From the NCBI RefSeq assembly GCF_024171955.1, contig NZ_JAMTCS010000002.1, positions 297,300 through 361,299 on the forward strand: DNA of 64,000 bases, in the 5' to 3' direction. The stretch's first letter is position 1, and each line of letters starts with the position of its first letter. The notes under the pieces are model-generated. The model was given only the letters and a program-made list of their open reading frames with translations, made no database searches and was not told the DNA's origin. The stretch is from Promicromonospora thailandica (GTDB lineage Bacteria > Actinomycetota > Actinomycetes > Actinomycetales > Cellulomonadaceae). Made by a program: the position numbers and the translations under genes. This document shows, piece by piece, positions 33,495 to 42,328 of the stretch.

Positions 33495-34549
33495 GCCTCC
33501 TGCGCCGCCGCGAGGCCGGCATCGCCCTCGCGCTCCTGCTGGTCATCGGCGTGACCACCGTGGTCCAGCCCGGCTTCCTGTTCAGCGCGGGCGGCTGGCG
33601 CGACCTGCTGCTCACCCCGGCCATCCTCGTCGTGCTCGCCGTGGGCCAGGCCGTCGTGGTGATCACGCGCAACGTGGACCTGTCCGTCGGGTCGGTGCTG
33701 GGGCTGACCGCGTACCTCACCGGCCGCCTGTTCATCGACGCCCCGGACCTGCCCCTGGTCGTCGTGGCGCTCGCCGCCGTCGCCGCCGGAACCCTGCTCG
33801 GCCTCGTCAACGGCGCGATCGTGGCGTTCGCCCGCGTGCCCGCGCTCGTCATCACCCTCGGCACCCTGTACGTCTACCGCGGCGTGACGTTGACCTGGGC
33901 CGGCAGCGACCGGATCGACGCGGGCGACATGCCGCGCGCCTTCCTGCGGCTCGGCACGCAGCAGGTGCTCGGCGTGCCCGTGCTCACGATCGTCGCCGCC
34001 GTCGTGCTCGCAGCCGTGGCGCACTACCTGCACACGTCGCGCGGCGGGCGGCAGCTCTACGCGATCGGGTCCGACCCGGCCGCCGCGGCCCTGGCCGGCC
34101 TGCCCGTGCGCCGGCGGCTGCTCGGGGCGTTCGCCCTCGGCGGGGCCCTGGCCGGGCTGGCCGGCGTCATGTTCGCCGCGCGGTACGGCACCGTCTCCTC
34201 CGGGGCCGGCACCGGGATGGAGCTCCAGGTCGTGGGCGCCGTCGTGGTGGGCGGCGTGGCCATCTTCGGCGGCAGCGGCACCGTGGCGGGCGCCGCGCTG
34301 GGCGCCATGCTGCTGCTCACCATCAACCGCGCCCTGCCCGTGGTGGGCATCCCCGACTTCTGGCAGCGGGCGGTCGTGGGCGCGCTCATCATCGGCGCCA
34401 TCGCACTCGACCGCGTGCTCGCCACCCGGCGCTCGCGGCGCCTGGCAGCGGCCCGGGACGCCGACCCGCCGGGCGGGACCACCGCCGTCGGCCCGGCCGC
34501 GCCCGGACCGGACCACGACCGCACGCGCACCGAGGAGGCGACCGCATGA
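33491..34549 (+). CDS. rhaP: CUT2 ABC permease, rhamnose type
   Basis: Permease of 352 aa with about nine helices and the RbsC-type motif VITRNVDLSVGSVLGLTAYL near residues 57-76 and GGVAIFGGSGTVAGA near 255. The ATG overlaps the ATPase stop by 4 bp. The C-terminus carries a long hydrophilic tail rich in Asp, Pro and Arg (about 35 residues), unusual for the family. Confidence 0.9.
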   Translation: MSLLRRREAGIALALLLVIGVTTVVQPGFLFSAGGWRDLLLTPAILVVLAVGQAVVVITRNVDLSVGSVLGLTAYLTGRLFIDAPDLPLVVVALAAVAAGTLLGLVNGAIVAFARVPALVITLGTLYVYRGVTLTWAGSDRIDAGDMPRAFLRLGTQQVLGVPVLTIVAAVVLAAVAHYLHTSRGGRQLYAIGSDPAAAALAGLPVRRRLLGAFALGGALAGLAGVMFAARYGTVSSGAGTGMELQVVGAVVVGGVAIFGGSGTVAGAALGAMLLLTINRALPVVGIPDFWQRAVVGALIIGAIALDRVLATRRSRRLAAARDADPPGGTTAVGPAAPGPDHDRTRTEEATA

Positions 34550-35565
34550 GGTCCCACGCCCGCCCGTGGTGGCAGCGCGCGCTGCTCACCCGCGAGATGC
34601 TCACGGTCGCGATCCTGGTCGTCGCCTGGGTGGTCGCCTCGGCGACCGTCCGCGGCTTCGACGGCCCGCTGACCATCACCTACCTGGTGCTCGACATCGC
34701 GCCTGTGCTGCTCGTCGCCCTCCCGATGACGCTGATCGTCGCCACGGGGGAGATCGACCTGTCTGTTGCCTCGGTCGTGGGCCTGTCCAGCGTCACCTTC
34801 GGGCTGCTGTACCAGGCGGGGCTCGGCCTGTGGGCCGCCCTGGCGGCGTCGGTGCTGCTCGGCGCCGTGTGCGGCGCGGTCAACGGGGCGCTCGTCGCGT
34901 ACGCCGGCCTGCCCTCGCTCGCGGTCACCATCGGCTCGCTCGCCCTCTACCGCGGCCTCGCCGTGGGCCTCCTCGGCACGACGGCGGTCACCGGCTTCCC
35001 CGACTCCTGGACCGACGGCGCCACGGCCAACCTGAGCGAGTCGCCCTGGCCGGTGGTCACGCTCGGCCTGCTCGCGCTGGCCGCCGTGTTCGCGGTGCTC
35101 CTGCACGCCACCCCGTTCGGCCGCAACGTGCTGGACATCGGCCGCAGCAGCGAGGCGGCCCGGTTCTCCGGCGTCGACGTGCGGCGCACCCTGCTGATCC
35201 TGTTCGTGCTGTCCGGCGCGGTCTCGGCGCTCGCGGGCGTCTACTACACGCTGCGGTACGGCAGCGCCCGCGGCGACAACGCGACCGGGCTGGAGCTCCA
35301 GGTGGTCGCGGCGGTGCTGCTGGGCGGGGTGTCGATCTTCGGCGGGCGCGGCGCGCTGCACGGCGTCGTCGCGGGCGTGCTGCTCATCGGCGTGCTCGGC
35401 AGCGCCCTGCGGCTCGAGGGCGTCACGGTCAACGTCATCAACATCGTGATCGGCACGGCGCTCGTCGTGTCGGTGGTCGCGCCGCGCATCGCGGGCGGCG
35501 TCAGGGTCCGACGGCGGGCCTCCACCTCACCCCGCGACGGTTCCGCCGTCGCGCAACGAAGCTAG
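34546..35565 (+). CDS. rhaQ: CUT2 ABC permease, rhamnose type
   Basis: Second permease (339 aa) of the same system, with VATGEIDLSVASVVGL (around residue 65-80) and GGVSIFGGRGALHGV. The 4-bp overlap with the previous gene indicates translational coupling. Two different permeases are usual for rhamnose transporters, in contrast to the single permease of ribose systems. Confidence 0.9.
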   Translation: MRSHARPWWQRALLTREMLTVAILVVAWVVASATVRGFDGPLTITYLVLDIAPVLLVALPMTLIVATGEIDLSVASVVGLSSVTFGLLYQAGLGLWAALAASVLLGAVCGAVNGALVAYAGLPSLAVTIGSLALYRGLAVGLLGTTAVTGFPDSWTDGATANLSESPWPVVTLGLLALAAVFAVLLHATPFGRNVLDIGRSSEAARFSGVDVRRTLLILFVLSGAVSALAGVYYTLRYGSARGDNATGLELQVVAAVLLGGVSIFGGRGALHGVVAGVLLIGVLGSALRLEGVTVNVINIVIGTALVVSVVAPRIAGGVRVRRRASTSPRDGSAVAQRS

Positions 35566-35576
35566 GGAGACGGACG

Positions 35577-36593
35577 ATGAAGTTCACATCTGTGGTCACG
35601 GCCGGTACGGCCGTGGTGCTGGCGCTGGGGCTGGCCGCCTGCTCGGGCGGCGGGGGCGAGGGCGGCGGCGGGGGCGACGACGACGTCGCGATCACGATGC
35701 TGCCGAAGAACCTGGGCAACCCCTACTTCGAGGCGTCGACGGCGGGCGCCCAGGAAGCGGCGGGCGAGCTCGGCGTGGCGGTCGACGAGGTGGGCCCGGA
35801 CGCCGCCTCGCCCGACGCCCAGGTGCCGTTCATCAACACCGCGGCCCAGCAGGGTGTGAGCGCGCTCGTCGTGTCGGCCAACGACCCGACCGCGATCGGC
35901 GACGCGCTGGAGGAGGCGCGCTCGGCGGGAACCAAGGTCGTCACGTTCGACTCGGACACCGAGCCGCAGTTCCGCGACCTGTTCGTGAACCAGGCCTCGG
36001 CGGAGGGCATCGCGGACAAGCAGCTCGAGCTGATCGCCGAGCAGATCGGCGGCGCGGGGGAGATCGCGATCCTGTCGGCGTCGGCCAACGCGACCAACCA
36101 GAACGCGTGGATCGCGCTCATGGAGGAGAAGCTCGCGTCCGACTACCCCGACATCGAGCTGGTCGAGACCGTCTACGGCGACGACGACGACCAGACCTCG
36201 TTCGACAAGACCGCGGCGCTGCTGCAGTCCCACCCGGACCTCAAGGGCATCGTCTCGCCCACGACCGTGGGCATCGCGGCGGCCGCGCGCTACGTGTCGA
36301 CGTCGGAGTACAAGGGCAAGGTCGCGGTCACGGGTCTCGGCACGCCGAACCAGATGCGGGAGTACGTCGAGGACGGCACCGTCGAGGCGTTCGCGCTGTG
36401 GAACCCGACCGACCTGGGCTACCTCGCGACGCAGGCGGCCGCCGCGCTCGTGGCGGGCGACATCACGGGCGCCGAGGGCGACACGTTCGAGGCCGGCCGG
36501 CTCGGCGAGTACACGGTGGGGGCCGACGGCGAGGTGCTGCTGGGCGAGCCCTTCGTCTACGACGCGAGCAACATCGCGGACTTCGACTTCTGA
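35577..36593 (+). CDS. rhaS: Rhamnose-binding lipoprotein
   Basis: Periplasmic-binding-protein-like lipoprotein of 338 aa with lipobox LAAC (Cys22) and a Gly-rich linker. It is of the RbsB/RhaS class: LPKNLGNPYFEASTAGAQEA starts the mature domain, and NDPTAIGDALEEA and GLGTPNQMREYVEDGT follow. GGGAGA precedes the ATG. Unlike CUT1 operons, the binding protein is the last gene. A family A hairpin 48 bp after the stop ends the transcript. Confidence 0.9.
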   Translation: MKFTSVVTAGTAVVLALGLAACSGGGGEGGGGGDDDVAITMLPKNLGNPYFEASTAGAQEAAGELGVAVDEVGPDAASPDAQVPFINTAAQQGVSALVVSANDPTAIGDALEEARSAGTKVVTFDSDTEPQFRDLFVNQASAEGIADKQLELIAEQIGGAGEIAILSASANATNQNAWIALMEEKLASDYPDIELVETVYGDDDDQTSFDKTAALLQSHPDLKGIVSPTTVGIAAAARYVSTSEYKGKVAVTGLGTPNQMREYVEDGTVEAFALWNPTDLGYLATQAAAALVAGDITGAEGDTFEAGRLGEYTVGADGEVLLGEPFVYDASNIADFDF

Positions 36594-36641
36594 CGGAGGG
36601 CGGCCGCCGTCGTCCTCGCGCCGATCTCCCTCCGCCTCACT

Positions 36642-36705
36642 CCTTCGAGACCGAGGTTGCTTCGCTGTGCGGTCGCTCACAGCGGAGCAACCTCGGTCTC
36701 GAAGG
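36642..36705. repeat. Long hairpin, family A copy 2
   Basis: Arms 36642-36669 and 36678-36705 (28 bp) pair throughout, with one G-U, around an 8-nt loop. The core TTCGAGACCGAGGTTGCTTC is shared with the hairpin at 60647 and nearly with that at 11971. It separates the converging rhaS and acyltransferase genes. Confidence 0.87.
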
Positions 36706-36730
36706 GGAGGGAGGCGGGGGTGCCGCCCCG

Positions 36731-38845
36731 TCAGAACAGCCAGGGCGCGTCGCGGTGGAGCAGGCCGTCCAGGTAGCCCGTGACCGTGCGGACGTAGGTC
36801 GCCGAGATGTGGTCGTCGTCCCGGTACACCAGCACGTTGCCGACGACGGCGGGGCACTCGTCCGCCGTGCACAGGGCGTCGTTCAGGTCCACGGGCACGA
36901 GGGAGTCGGGGACGCCCGGCGTGGTCGTGAGCGGGTCGGGGGCCCCGAGGATCTCGTCGCGGGCGCGGCCGCAGTCGCCGTCGGCGCCGTGCTCGGCCAC
37001 GCAGTCCACGGGGTTGGTCGGGAACCGCATGTTGTCGCGCAGGGCGAGCACGGGGACGCCCTGCGCGTCCAGCTTCTGCCAGGCGGCGAGCTGACCGGGC
37101 AGGATGCGTTCGGCGACGCCGGTCGCCACGCCCGTCTCGGTGCCGTCCACGACCACGGCGTCGGGCGCGATCCCGTCGAGCACGCCCACCAGGTCCTCGT
37201 TCCACGGCAGGCAGGACGGGAAGCCCTGCACCTCCGTGGCCGGGTCCTGCATGCGGCAGCCCTGCTTGGCCACGAGGACCAGGTGCCAGTCGTTCTCCTG
37301 GGCGATCCGCTCGAAGGCGGGCACCCACTGCATGACGTGCGAGGCGCCGACCATGACCACGGTCCTCGTGGGTGCCGCCGGCGCGTGGATGTCGCAGGTC
37401 AGCACCTCGATGCCGTTCGGCATCTCGCGCCCGTGGCCCTGGACGCAGCCCGGTTCCACCTGGGACTCCGGTACGTCCTCCGCGGCCACGACGGGCGCGG
37501 GGCGCACCTCGGCCTCGGCGGGGGTCGCGCCCTCCGTGAGGGCCAGGGCGCCGGGGTACCGCTCCGACGGGACGGGGGCGCTGAGCGCGGCGAGGTCGGC
37601 CGCCTGCTGGCGCTCGGCGGCGTTCACCCAGGTGGCCGTCGGTACCGCCACCAGGGTGACGGCGAGCACGGCGGCGACCAGGGCGGGCCGGTCGCCCCGG
37701 CGGTCGCGGAAGGCCTGGGCCCCGCGCGCCACCGTGAGGTCGGTGACCCACGCGAGCAGCACGGCGACCGTCAGGATCAGCACGGCGCCGCGGATGCCGA
37801 TCTGCGTGCGGTCACGCAGGTTCAGGTAGGCGATCAGCAGCGGCCAGTGCCAGATGTAGAGGCTGTAGGAGCGGTCGGCGATCCAGGTGAGCGGGCGCCA
37901 GCCGAGGAAGCGCATCAGGCGGGTGGGCGAGTCGCTCGCGTCCCCGCCGCCCGAGCCGAACATGACGAACAGCGTGCCGAGCACCGGCCACAGCGCCAGC
38001 GGCCCCGGGAAGAGCGCACCGCCGTCGAGCACGAACCCGCACGCCACCACGAGGGCCAGGCCGGCCCACGCGAGGACCGGGCGCACCGGGCCGGGCACCC
38101 GCACCCACCGGCCGAGCAGGAAGGCGAGCGCACCCGCGCCGAGCTCCCAGAACCGGGCACCGGAGTGGAAGTACGCGACGGCCTGGTCGGCCGCGGCGAG
38201 CTGGGCCGCGAAGACGAACGACCACACGGTCGCCCCGGCGGTGACCACCGTCAGGGCGGTGTGGACCGGCACCCGGGTGCGGCGCACGGCAGCGGCCACG
38301 AGGAGGATCAGGAGCGGCCAGACGACGAAGAACTGCGCCTGCACCGAGAGCGACCAGAAGTGCTGCACGGGGCTGGTGCCCGGACCGGCCGCGCCGTACG
38401 CGAGCTGGCCGGAGATCATCTCCCAGTTGACCCAGTAGGTGGCGGTCGCGAAGATCTCGCGGAGCGTCTGCAGCCAGGTGTTCTCGGGCGCCGTCAGCAC
38501 CATGAGGAGGGCCGTCGCGGCCAGGACCACCAGGGCGGGCGGGGCGAGGCGCACGAACGTGCGGCCCCAGTACGCCACGGGGTCCAGGGCCCGCCGCTCG
38601 GCGCGCCGCAGCAGGGTGGCGGTGGCCAGGTAGCCGGACACGACGAGGAAGACGTCCACGCCGCCGGAGACCCGGCCGTGCCCGAAGAGGTGGAACAGCA
38701 CCACCAGGGCGAGGGCGAGGCCGCGCAGGCCGTGCAGCTCCGGCACCCAGCTCGACCGCGCGCTCGCGTGCGGGGCGCCGGCGTCGGCACCCGCCGGGGC
38801 GTCGGGCCGGGGGCGGGGCGAGGAGGTCCGGGACAGCGTGGTCAT
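36731..38845 (-). CDS. Membrane acyltransferase-3 with C-terminal SGNH domain
   Basis: Protein of 704 aa combining an acyltransferase-3 (OafA-like) membrane domain, residues about 30-405 with ten or eleven helices, and an extracytoplasmic SGNH-hydrolase-like domain, residues about 470-704. It should O-acetylate an envelope glycan. The start of the membrane domain is ELHGLRGLALALVVLFHLFG, with the catalytic His in FHLFGHG. The family motif SLSVEEQFY appears as SLSVQAQFF (165-173). The SGNH nucleophile block reads VGASHVMQW (500-503 GASH) rather than GDSH, with DDDH at 676-679. ATG 38845 with GGAG is preferred over the longer frame, which overlaps the rhaI promoter. Neighbours are the rhamnose operons, without obvious functional connection. 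Confidence 0.9.
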   Translation of the reverse strand: MTTLSRTSSPRPRPDAPAGADAGAPHASARSSWVPELHGLRGLALALVVLFHLFGHGRVSGGVDVFLVVSGYLATATLLRRAERRALDPVAYWGRTFVRLAPPALVVLAATALLMVLTAPENTWLQTLREIFATATYWVNWEMISGQLAYGAAGPGTSPVQHFWSLSVQAQFFVVWPLLILLVAAAVRRTRVPVHTALTVVTAGATVWSFVFAAQLAAADQAVAYFHSGARFWELGAGALAFLLGRWVRVPGPVRPVLAWAGLALVVACGFVLDGGALFPGPLALWPVLGTLFVMFGSGGGDASDSPTRLMRFLGWRPLTWIADRSYSLYIWHWPLLIAYLNLRDRTQIGIRGAVLILTVAVLLAWVTDLTVARGAQAFRDRRGDRPALVAAVLAVTLVAVPTATWVNAAERQQAADLAALSAPVPSERYPGALALTEGATPAEAEVRPAPVVAAEDVPESQVEPGCVQGHGREMPNGIEVLTCDIHAPAAPTRTVVMVGASHVMQWVPAFERIAQENDWHLVLVAKQGCRMQDPATEVQGFPSCLPWNEDLVGVLDGIAPDAVVVDGTETGVATGVAERILPGQLAAWQKLDAQGVPVLALRDNMRFPTNPVDCVAEHGADGDCGRARDEILGAPDPLTTTPGVPDSLVPVDLNDALCTADECPAVVGNVLVYRDDDHISATYVRTVTGYLDGLLHRDAPWLF

Positions 38846-38961
38846 GAGTTCTCCGTCGGGCCCGTGAAGGGCATATTTCCTATCGGATGAGCCGGACAAG
38901 GCTACCGCCGTCCGCCCGGTGCGCGACCCGCCCTCCCGGGGCGAGTCGGGGTGGGGCGGGG

Positions 38962-39031
38962 TTGACCAGCGAGACACGGCCGCCTAGGCTCCCAGTGAAT
39001 CGATTCAGAACCAGTGTCGTAGAACCGGTTC
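38962..39031 (+). promoter_or_regulatory. rhaI promoter with perfect LacI-type operator
   Basis: TTGACC (38962-38967) and TAGGCT (38985-38990) are exactly 17 bp apart. The perfect palindrome TGAATCGATTCA (38996-39007) covers the expected start of transcription, and a second palindrome, GAACCGGTTC, lies at 39022-39031. Repression of the rhamnose catabolic operon by the LacI regulator at 28.7 kb is the simplest reading. Confidence 0.75.
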
Positions 39032-39095
39032 GGCGGCCGTCCGAGGATGCGCGGGCCGCCGGTGCGTGACGAGGCGCGAAGAGGAAGGATCACCC

Positions 39096-40271
39096 GTGGT
39101 GGGCACGGATCAGATCGCGGCGGCCCAGGCCGCGCTCCAGCAGCAGACCATCGAGCTCCCGTCGTGGGCGTTCGGCAACTCCGGTACCAGGTTCAAGGTC
39201 TTCGCCCAGGCGGGCGTGCCGCGGGACCCCTTCGAGAAGATCGCCGACGCCGCCCAGGTGCACCGGTACACCGGCGTCGCCCCGCGCGTCAGCCTGCACA
39301 TCCCCTGGGACCTCGTGGACGACTTCGGCGCACTCGCCCGGCACGCGGAGGACCAGGGCGTGCGGATCGGGATGATCAACTCGAACGTCTTCCAGGACGA
39401 CGACTTCATGCTCGGCTCGCTCGCCCACCCCGACCCGCGGGTCCGGGCCAAGGCGGTGGACCACCACAAGCAGTGCATCGACGTCATGCGGGCCACCGGG
39501 TCCAAGGACCTCAAGATCTGGTTGTCGGACGGCCTCAACTACCCCGGCCAGGACTCGATCCGCGCGCGCCAGGACCGCATCGCGGAGGCCCTCGCCGAGA
39601 TCTACGCCGCGCTCGACGACGACCAGCACCTCGTGCTCGAGTACAAGTTCTTCGAGCCCGCCTTCTACGTCACCGACGTGCCCGACTGGGGCACCTCGCT
39701 GCTGCACGTCATGGCCCTGGGCGACCGTGCCAAGGTGGTGCTCGACACCGGCCACCACGCGCCCGGCACCAACATCGAGTTCGTCGTCGCCCAGCTCCTG
39801 CGGCAGGGCCGCCTCGGCGCCTTCGACTTCAACAGCCGCTTCTACGCCGACGACGACCTCATGGTCGGTGCCGCCGACCCGTTCCAGCTCTTCCGGATCA
39901 TGCACGAGATCGTCTCCGCCGGGGCCCACGCCCCGGACAGCGGGGTCAACTTCATGCTCGACCAGTGCCACAACATCGAGCCCAAGATCCCGGCGCAGAT
40001 CCGGTCGGTCATGAACGTCCAGGAGGCCACGGCCAAGGCGCTGCTGGTCGACGCCGAGGCCCTCGCGGCGGCCCAGCGCGGCGGCGACGTGCTCGGCGCC
40101 CACGCCGTGCTCATGGACGCCTACGACACCGACGTGCGGCCCCTGGTCGCGCAGGTGCGGGAGCAGATGGGGCTGGAGCCGAACCCGGTCGCCGCCTACG
40201 CGGCGTCGGGCTACGCGGAGAAGATCGTGAGCGAGCGCGTCGGCGGCGCGCAGGCGGGATGGGGAGCATGA
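39096..40271 (+). CDS. rhaI: L-rhamnose isomerase (RhaI type)
   Basis: Metal-dependent TIM-barrel isomerase of 391 aa converting L-rhamnose to L-rhamnulose. It belongs to the RhaI type of actinobacteria and Pseudomonas, not the E. coli RhaA type. The diagnostic N-terminal block ELPSWAFGNSGTRFKVF is at residues 18-34; metal ligands probably include Glu and Asp in VLEYKFFEPAFY and DTGHHAPGTN. GTG 39096 is chosen because GGAAGGA lies 6 bases upstream; an earlier GTG at 39066 lacks one. The gene leads a three-gene catabolic operon and its stop overlaps the next ATG. Confidence 0.94.
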   Translation: MVGTDQIAAAQAALQQQTIELPSWAFGNSGTRFKVFAQAGVPRDPFEKIADAAQVHRYTGVAPRVSLHIPWDLVDDFGALARHAEDQGVRIGMINSNVFQDDDFMLGSLAHPDPRVRAKAVDHHKQCIDVMRATGSKDLKIWLSDGLNYPGQDSIRARQDRIAEALAEIYAALDDDQHLVLEYKFFEPAFYVTDVPDWGTSLLHVMALGDRAKVVLDTGHHAPGTNIEFVVAQLLRQGRLGAFDFNSRFYADDDLMVGAADPFQLFRIMHEIVSAGAHAPDSGVNFMLDQCHNIEPKIPAQIRSVMNVQEATAKALLVDAEALAAAQRGGDVLGAHAVLMDAYDTDVRPLVAQVREQMGLEPNPVAAYAASGYAEKIVSERVGGAQAGWGA

Positions 40272-42328
40272 ACGACAGCGTGCACGACCTGGTGGGCCGG
40301 TCCAACCGGCTGGGTTCCGACCCCCGGGTGACGAACTACGCGGGCGGCAACACGTCCGCCAAGGGCACGGCCACCGACCCCGTGACGGGCGAGCCCGTGG
40401 AGCTGCTCTGGGTCAAGGGCTCGGGCGGCGACCTCGGCACGCTGACGCCCGCCGGGCTGGCGGTGCTCCGGCTCGACCGCATGCGCGCCCTGGTGGACGT
40501 CTACCCGGGCGTCGAGCGCGAGGACGAGATGGTCGCCGCGTTCGACTACTGCCTGCACGGCAAGGGCGGCGCGGCGCCGTCGATCGACACGGCGATGCAC
40601 GGCCTGGTCGACGCCGCGCACGTGGACCACCTGCACCCCGACGCCGGCATCGCGATCGCGACGGCGACCGACGGCGAGGCGCTGACCCGCGAGATCTTCG
40701 GTGACGAGGTGGTGTGGGTGCCGTGGCGGCGCCCCGGTTTCCAGCTCGGCCTCGACATCGCCGCGATCAAGGCCGCCAACCCGCAGGCGGTCGGCTGCAT
40801 CCTGGGCGGCCACGGCATCACCGCGTGGGGCGACACCTCGGCCGAGGCCGAGGTGCGCTCGCTCGGCATCATCCGGCGCGCCGAGGAGTTCATCGAGGCG
40901 CGCACCGCCGCCCGCGACAGCCACCCGTTCGGGGCGGTGCGGCCCGGTCACGAGCCGCTGCCCGACGCCGAGCGGCGGGCCCGGGCGGCCGCCCTCGCCC
41001 CGGTGATCCGCGGGCTGGCGAGCACCGACGCCCCGCAGGTGGGGCACTTCACCGACTCCGCGCCGGTGCTCGACCTCCTGTCCCGCGAGCGGCTGGTGCC
41101 GCTGGCCGAGCTGGGCACGAGCTGCCCCGACCACTTCCTCCGCACCAAGGTGAAGCCCCTGGTGGTCGACGTCCCGGCGTCGGCCACGGTCGAGGAGACC
41201 GTGACTGCGCTCCGTGCCGCGCACGAGGCGTACCGCGCGGACTACGCCGCCTACTACGAGCGCGGCGCCGCCGCGGCCCGGGCGCGCGGCGAGGAGCCGC
41301 CCGCCATGCGCGGCGCGGACCCGGCGATCGTTCTCGTACCGGGCGTCGGCATGTTCTCGTTCGGGCGCACCAAGCAGACCGCGCGCGTGGCCGGCGAGTT
41401 CTACGTCAACGCGATCAACGTGATGCGGGGCGCCGAGGCGATCTCGACGTACCGGCCCATCGCGGAGGACGAGAAGTTCCGCATCGAGTACTGGGCCCTG
41501 GAAGAGGCGAAGCTGCGGCGCATGCCCGCCGCCAAGCCCCTGGCGACGCGGGTCGCCCTGGTGACCGGGGCGGCGTCGGGCATCGGGCGGGCGATCGCGA
41601 CCCGGCTCGCGGCCGAGGGCGCGTGCGTGGTGGTCGCGGACCTGGACCGGGACAAGGCCGCGGAGGTCGCGGCGGAGCTCGGTTCCCCGGACGTCGCCGT
41701 GGGCGTCGCCATGGACGTGTCCTCCGAGGCCGCCGTGCGAGCCGGCGTCCAGGAGGCGGTGCTGGCGTTCGGCGGCGTGGACCTGGTGGTCAACAACGCC
41801 GGGCTGTCGCTCTCGCGGTCGCTGTTCGAGACCACCGAGGCCGACTGGGACCTGCAGCACGACGTCATGGCCAAGGGCTCGTTCCTGGTCTCGCGCGAAG
41901 CGGGGCGGGTGCTTGTGGACCAGGGGATGGGCGGCGACATCGTCTACATCTCGTCGAAGAACTCGGTGTTCGCGGGCCCCAACAACATCGCCTACTCGGC
42001 CACCAAGGCGGACCAGGCGCACCAGGTGCGGCTCCTGGCCGCGGAGCTCGGCCAGTACGGGATCCGGGTGAACGGCGTGAACCCCGACGGCGTCGTGCGC
42101 GGGTCGGGCATCTTCGCCTCCGGCTGGGGCGCGAACCGCGCGGCCGTCTACGGGGTGCCCGAGGAGCAGCTCGGCGAGTTCTACGCGCAGCGCACCCTGC
42201 TCAAGCGGGAGGTGCTGCCGGAGAACGTCGCGGCGGCGGTCTACGCGCTGTGCACCGCCGACTTCTCGCACACGACCGGGCTGCACGTGCCCGTCGACGC
42301 GGGCGTGGCGGCGGCGTTCCTGCGATGA
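40268..42328 (+). CDS. rhaEW: Bifunctional rhamnulose-1-phosphate aldolase / L-lactaldehyde dehydrogenase
   Basis: Fusion of 686 aa. Residues 1-400 are a class II aldolase/epimerase domain with Zn-binding candidates His121 and His123 (DHLHPDAG) and His182 (GGHGITAW); it splits L-rhamnulose-1-phosphate to DHAP and L-lactaldehyde. Residues 425-686 are a short-chain dehydrogenase with TGAASGIG (433-440), NNAG (509-512) and the YSATK pair Tyr576/Lys580, oxidising the lactaldehyde to lactate. This architecture is known as RhaEW in rhamnose pathways of several phyla. The ATG has GGGGAG upstream and overlaps the rhaI stop by 4 bp; rhamnulokinase overlaps its own stop by 4 bp. Confidence 0.93.
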   Translation: MNDSVHDLVGRSNRLGSDPRVTNYAGGNTSAKGTATDPVTGEPVELLWVKGSGGDLGTLTPAGLAVLRLDRMRALVDVYPGVEREDEMVAAFDYCLHGKGGAAPSIDTAMHGLVDAAHVDHLHPDAGIAIATATDGEALTREIFGDEVVWVPWRRPGFQLGLDIAAIKAANPQAVGCILGGHGITAWGDTSAEAEVRSLGIIRRAEEFIEARTAARDSHPFGAVRPGHEPLPDAERRARAAALAPVIRGLASTDAPQVGHFTDSAPVLDLLSRERLVPLAELGTSCPDHFLRTKVKPLVVDVPASATVEETVTALRAAHEAYRADYAAYYERGAAAARARGEEPPAMRGADPAIVLVPGVGMFSFGRTKQTARVAGEFYVNAINVMRGAEAISTYRPIAEDEKFRIEYWALEEAKLRRMPAAKPLATRVALVTGAASGIGRAIATRLAAEGACVVVADLDRDKAAEVAAELGSPDVAVGVAMDVSSEAAVRAGVQEAVLAFGGVDLVVNNAGLSLSRSLFETTEADWDLQHDVMAKGSFLVSREAGRVLVDQGMGGDIVYISSKNSVFAGPNNIAYSATKADQAHQVRLLAAELGQYGIRVNGVNPDGVVRGSGIFASGWGANRAAVYGVPEEQLGEFYAQRTLLKREVLPENVAAAVYALCTADFSHTTGLHVPVDAGVAAAFLR

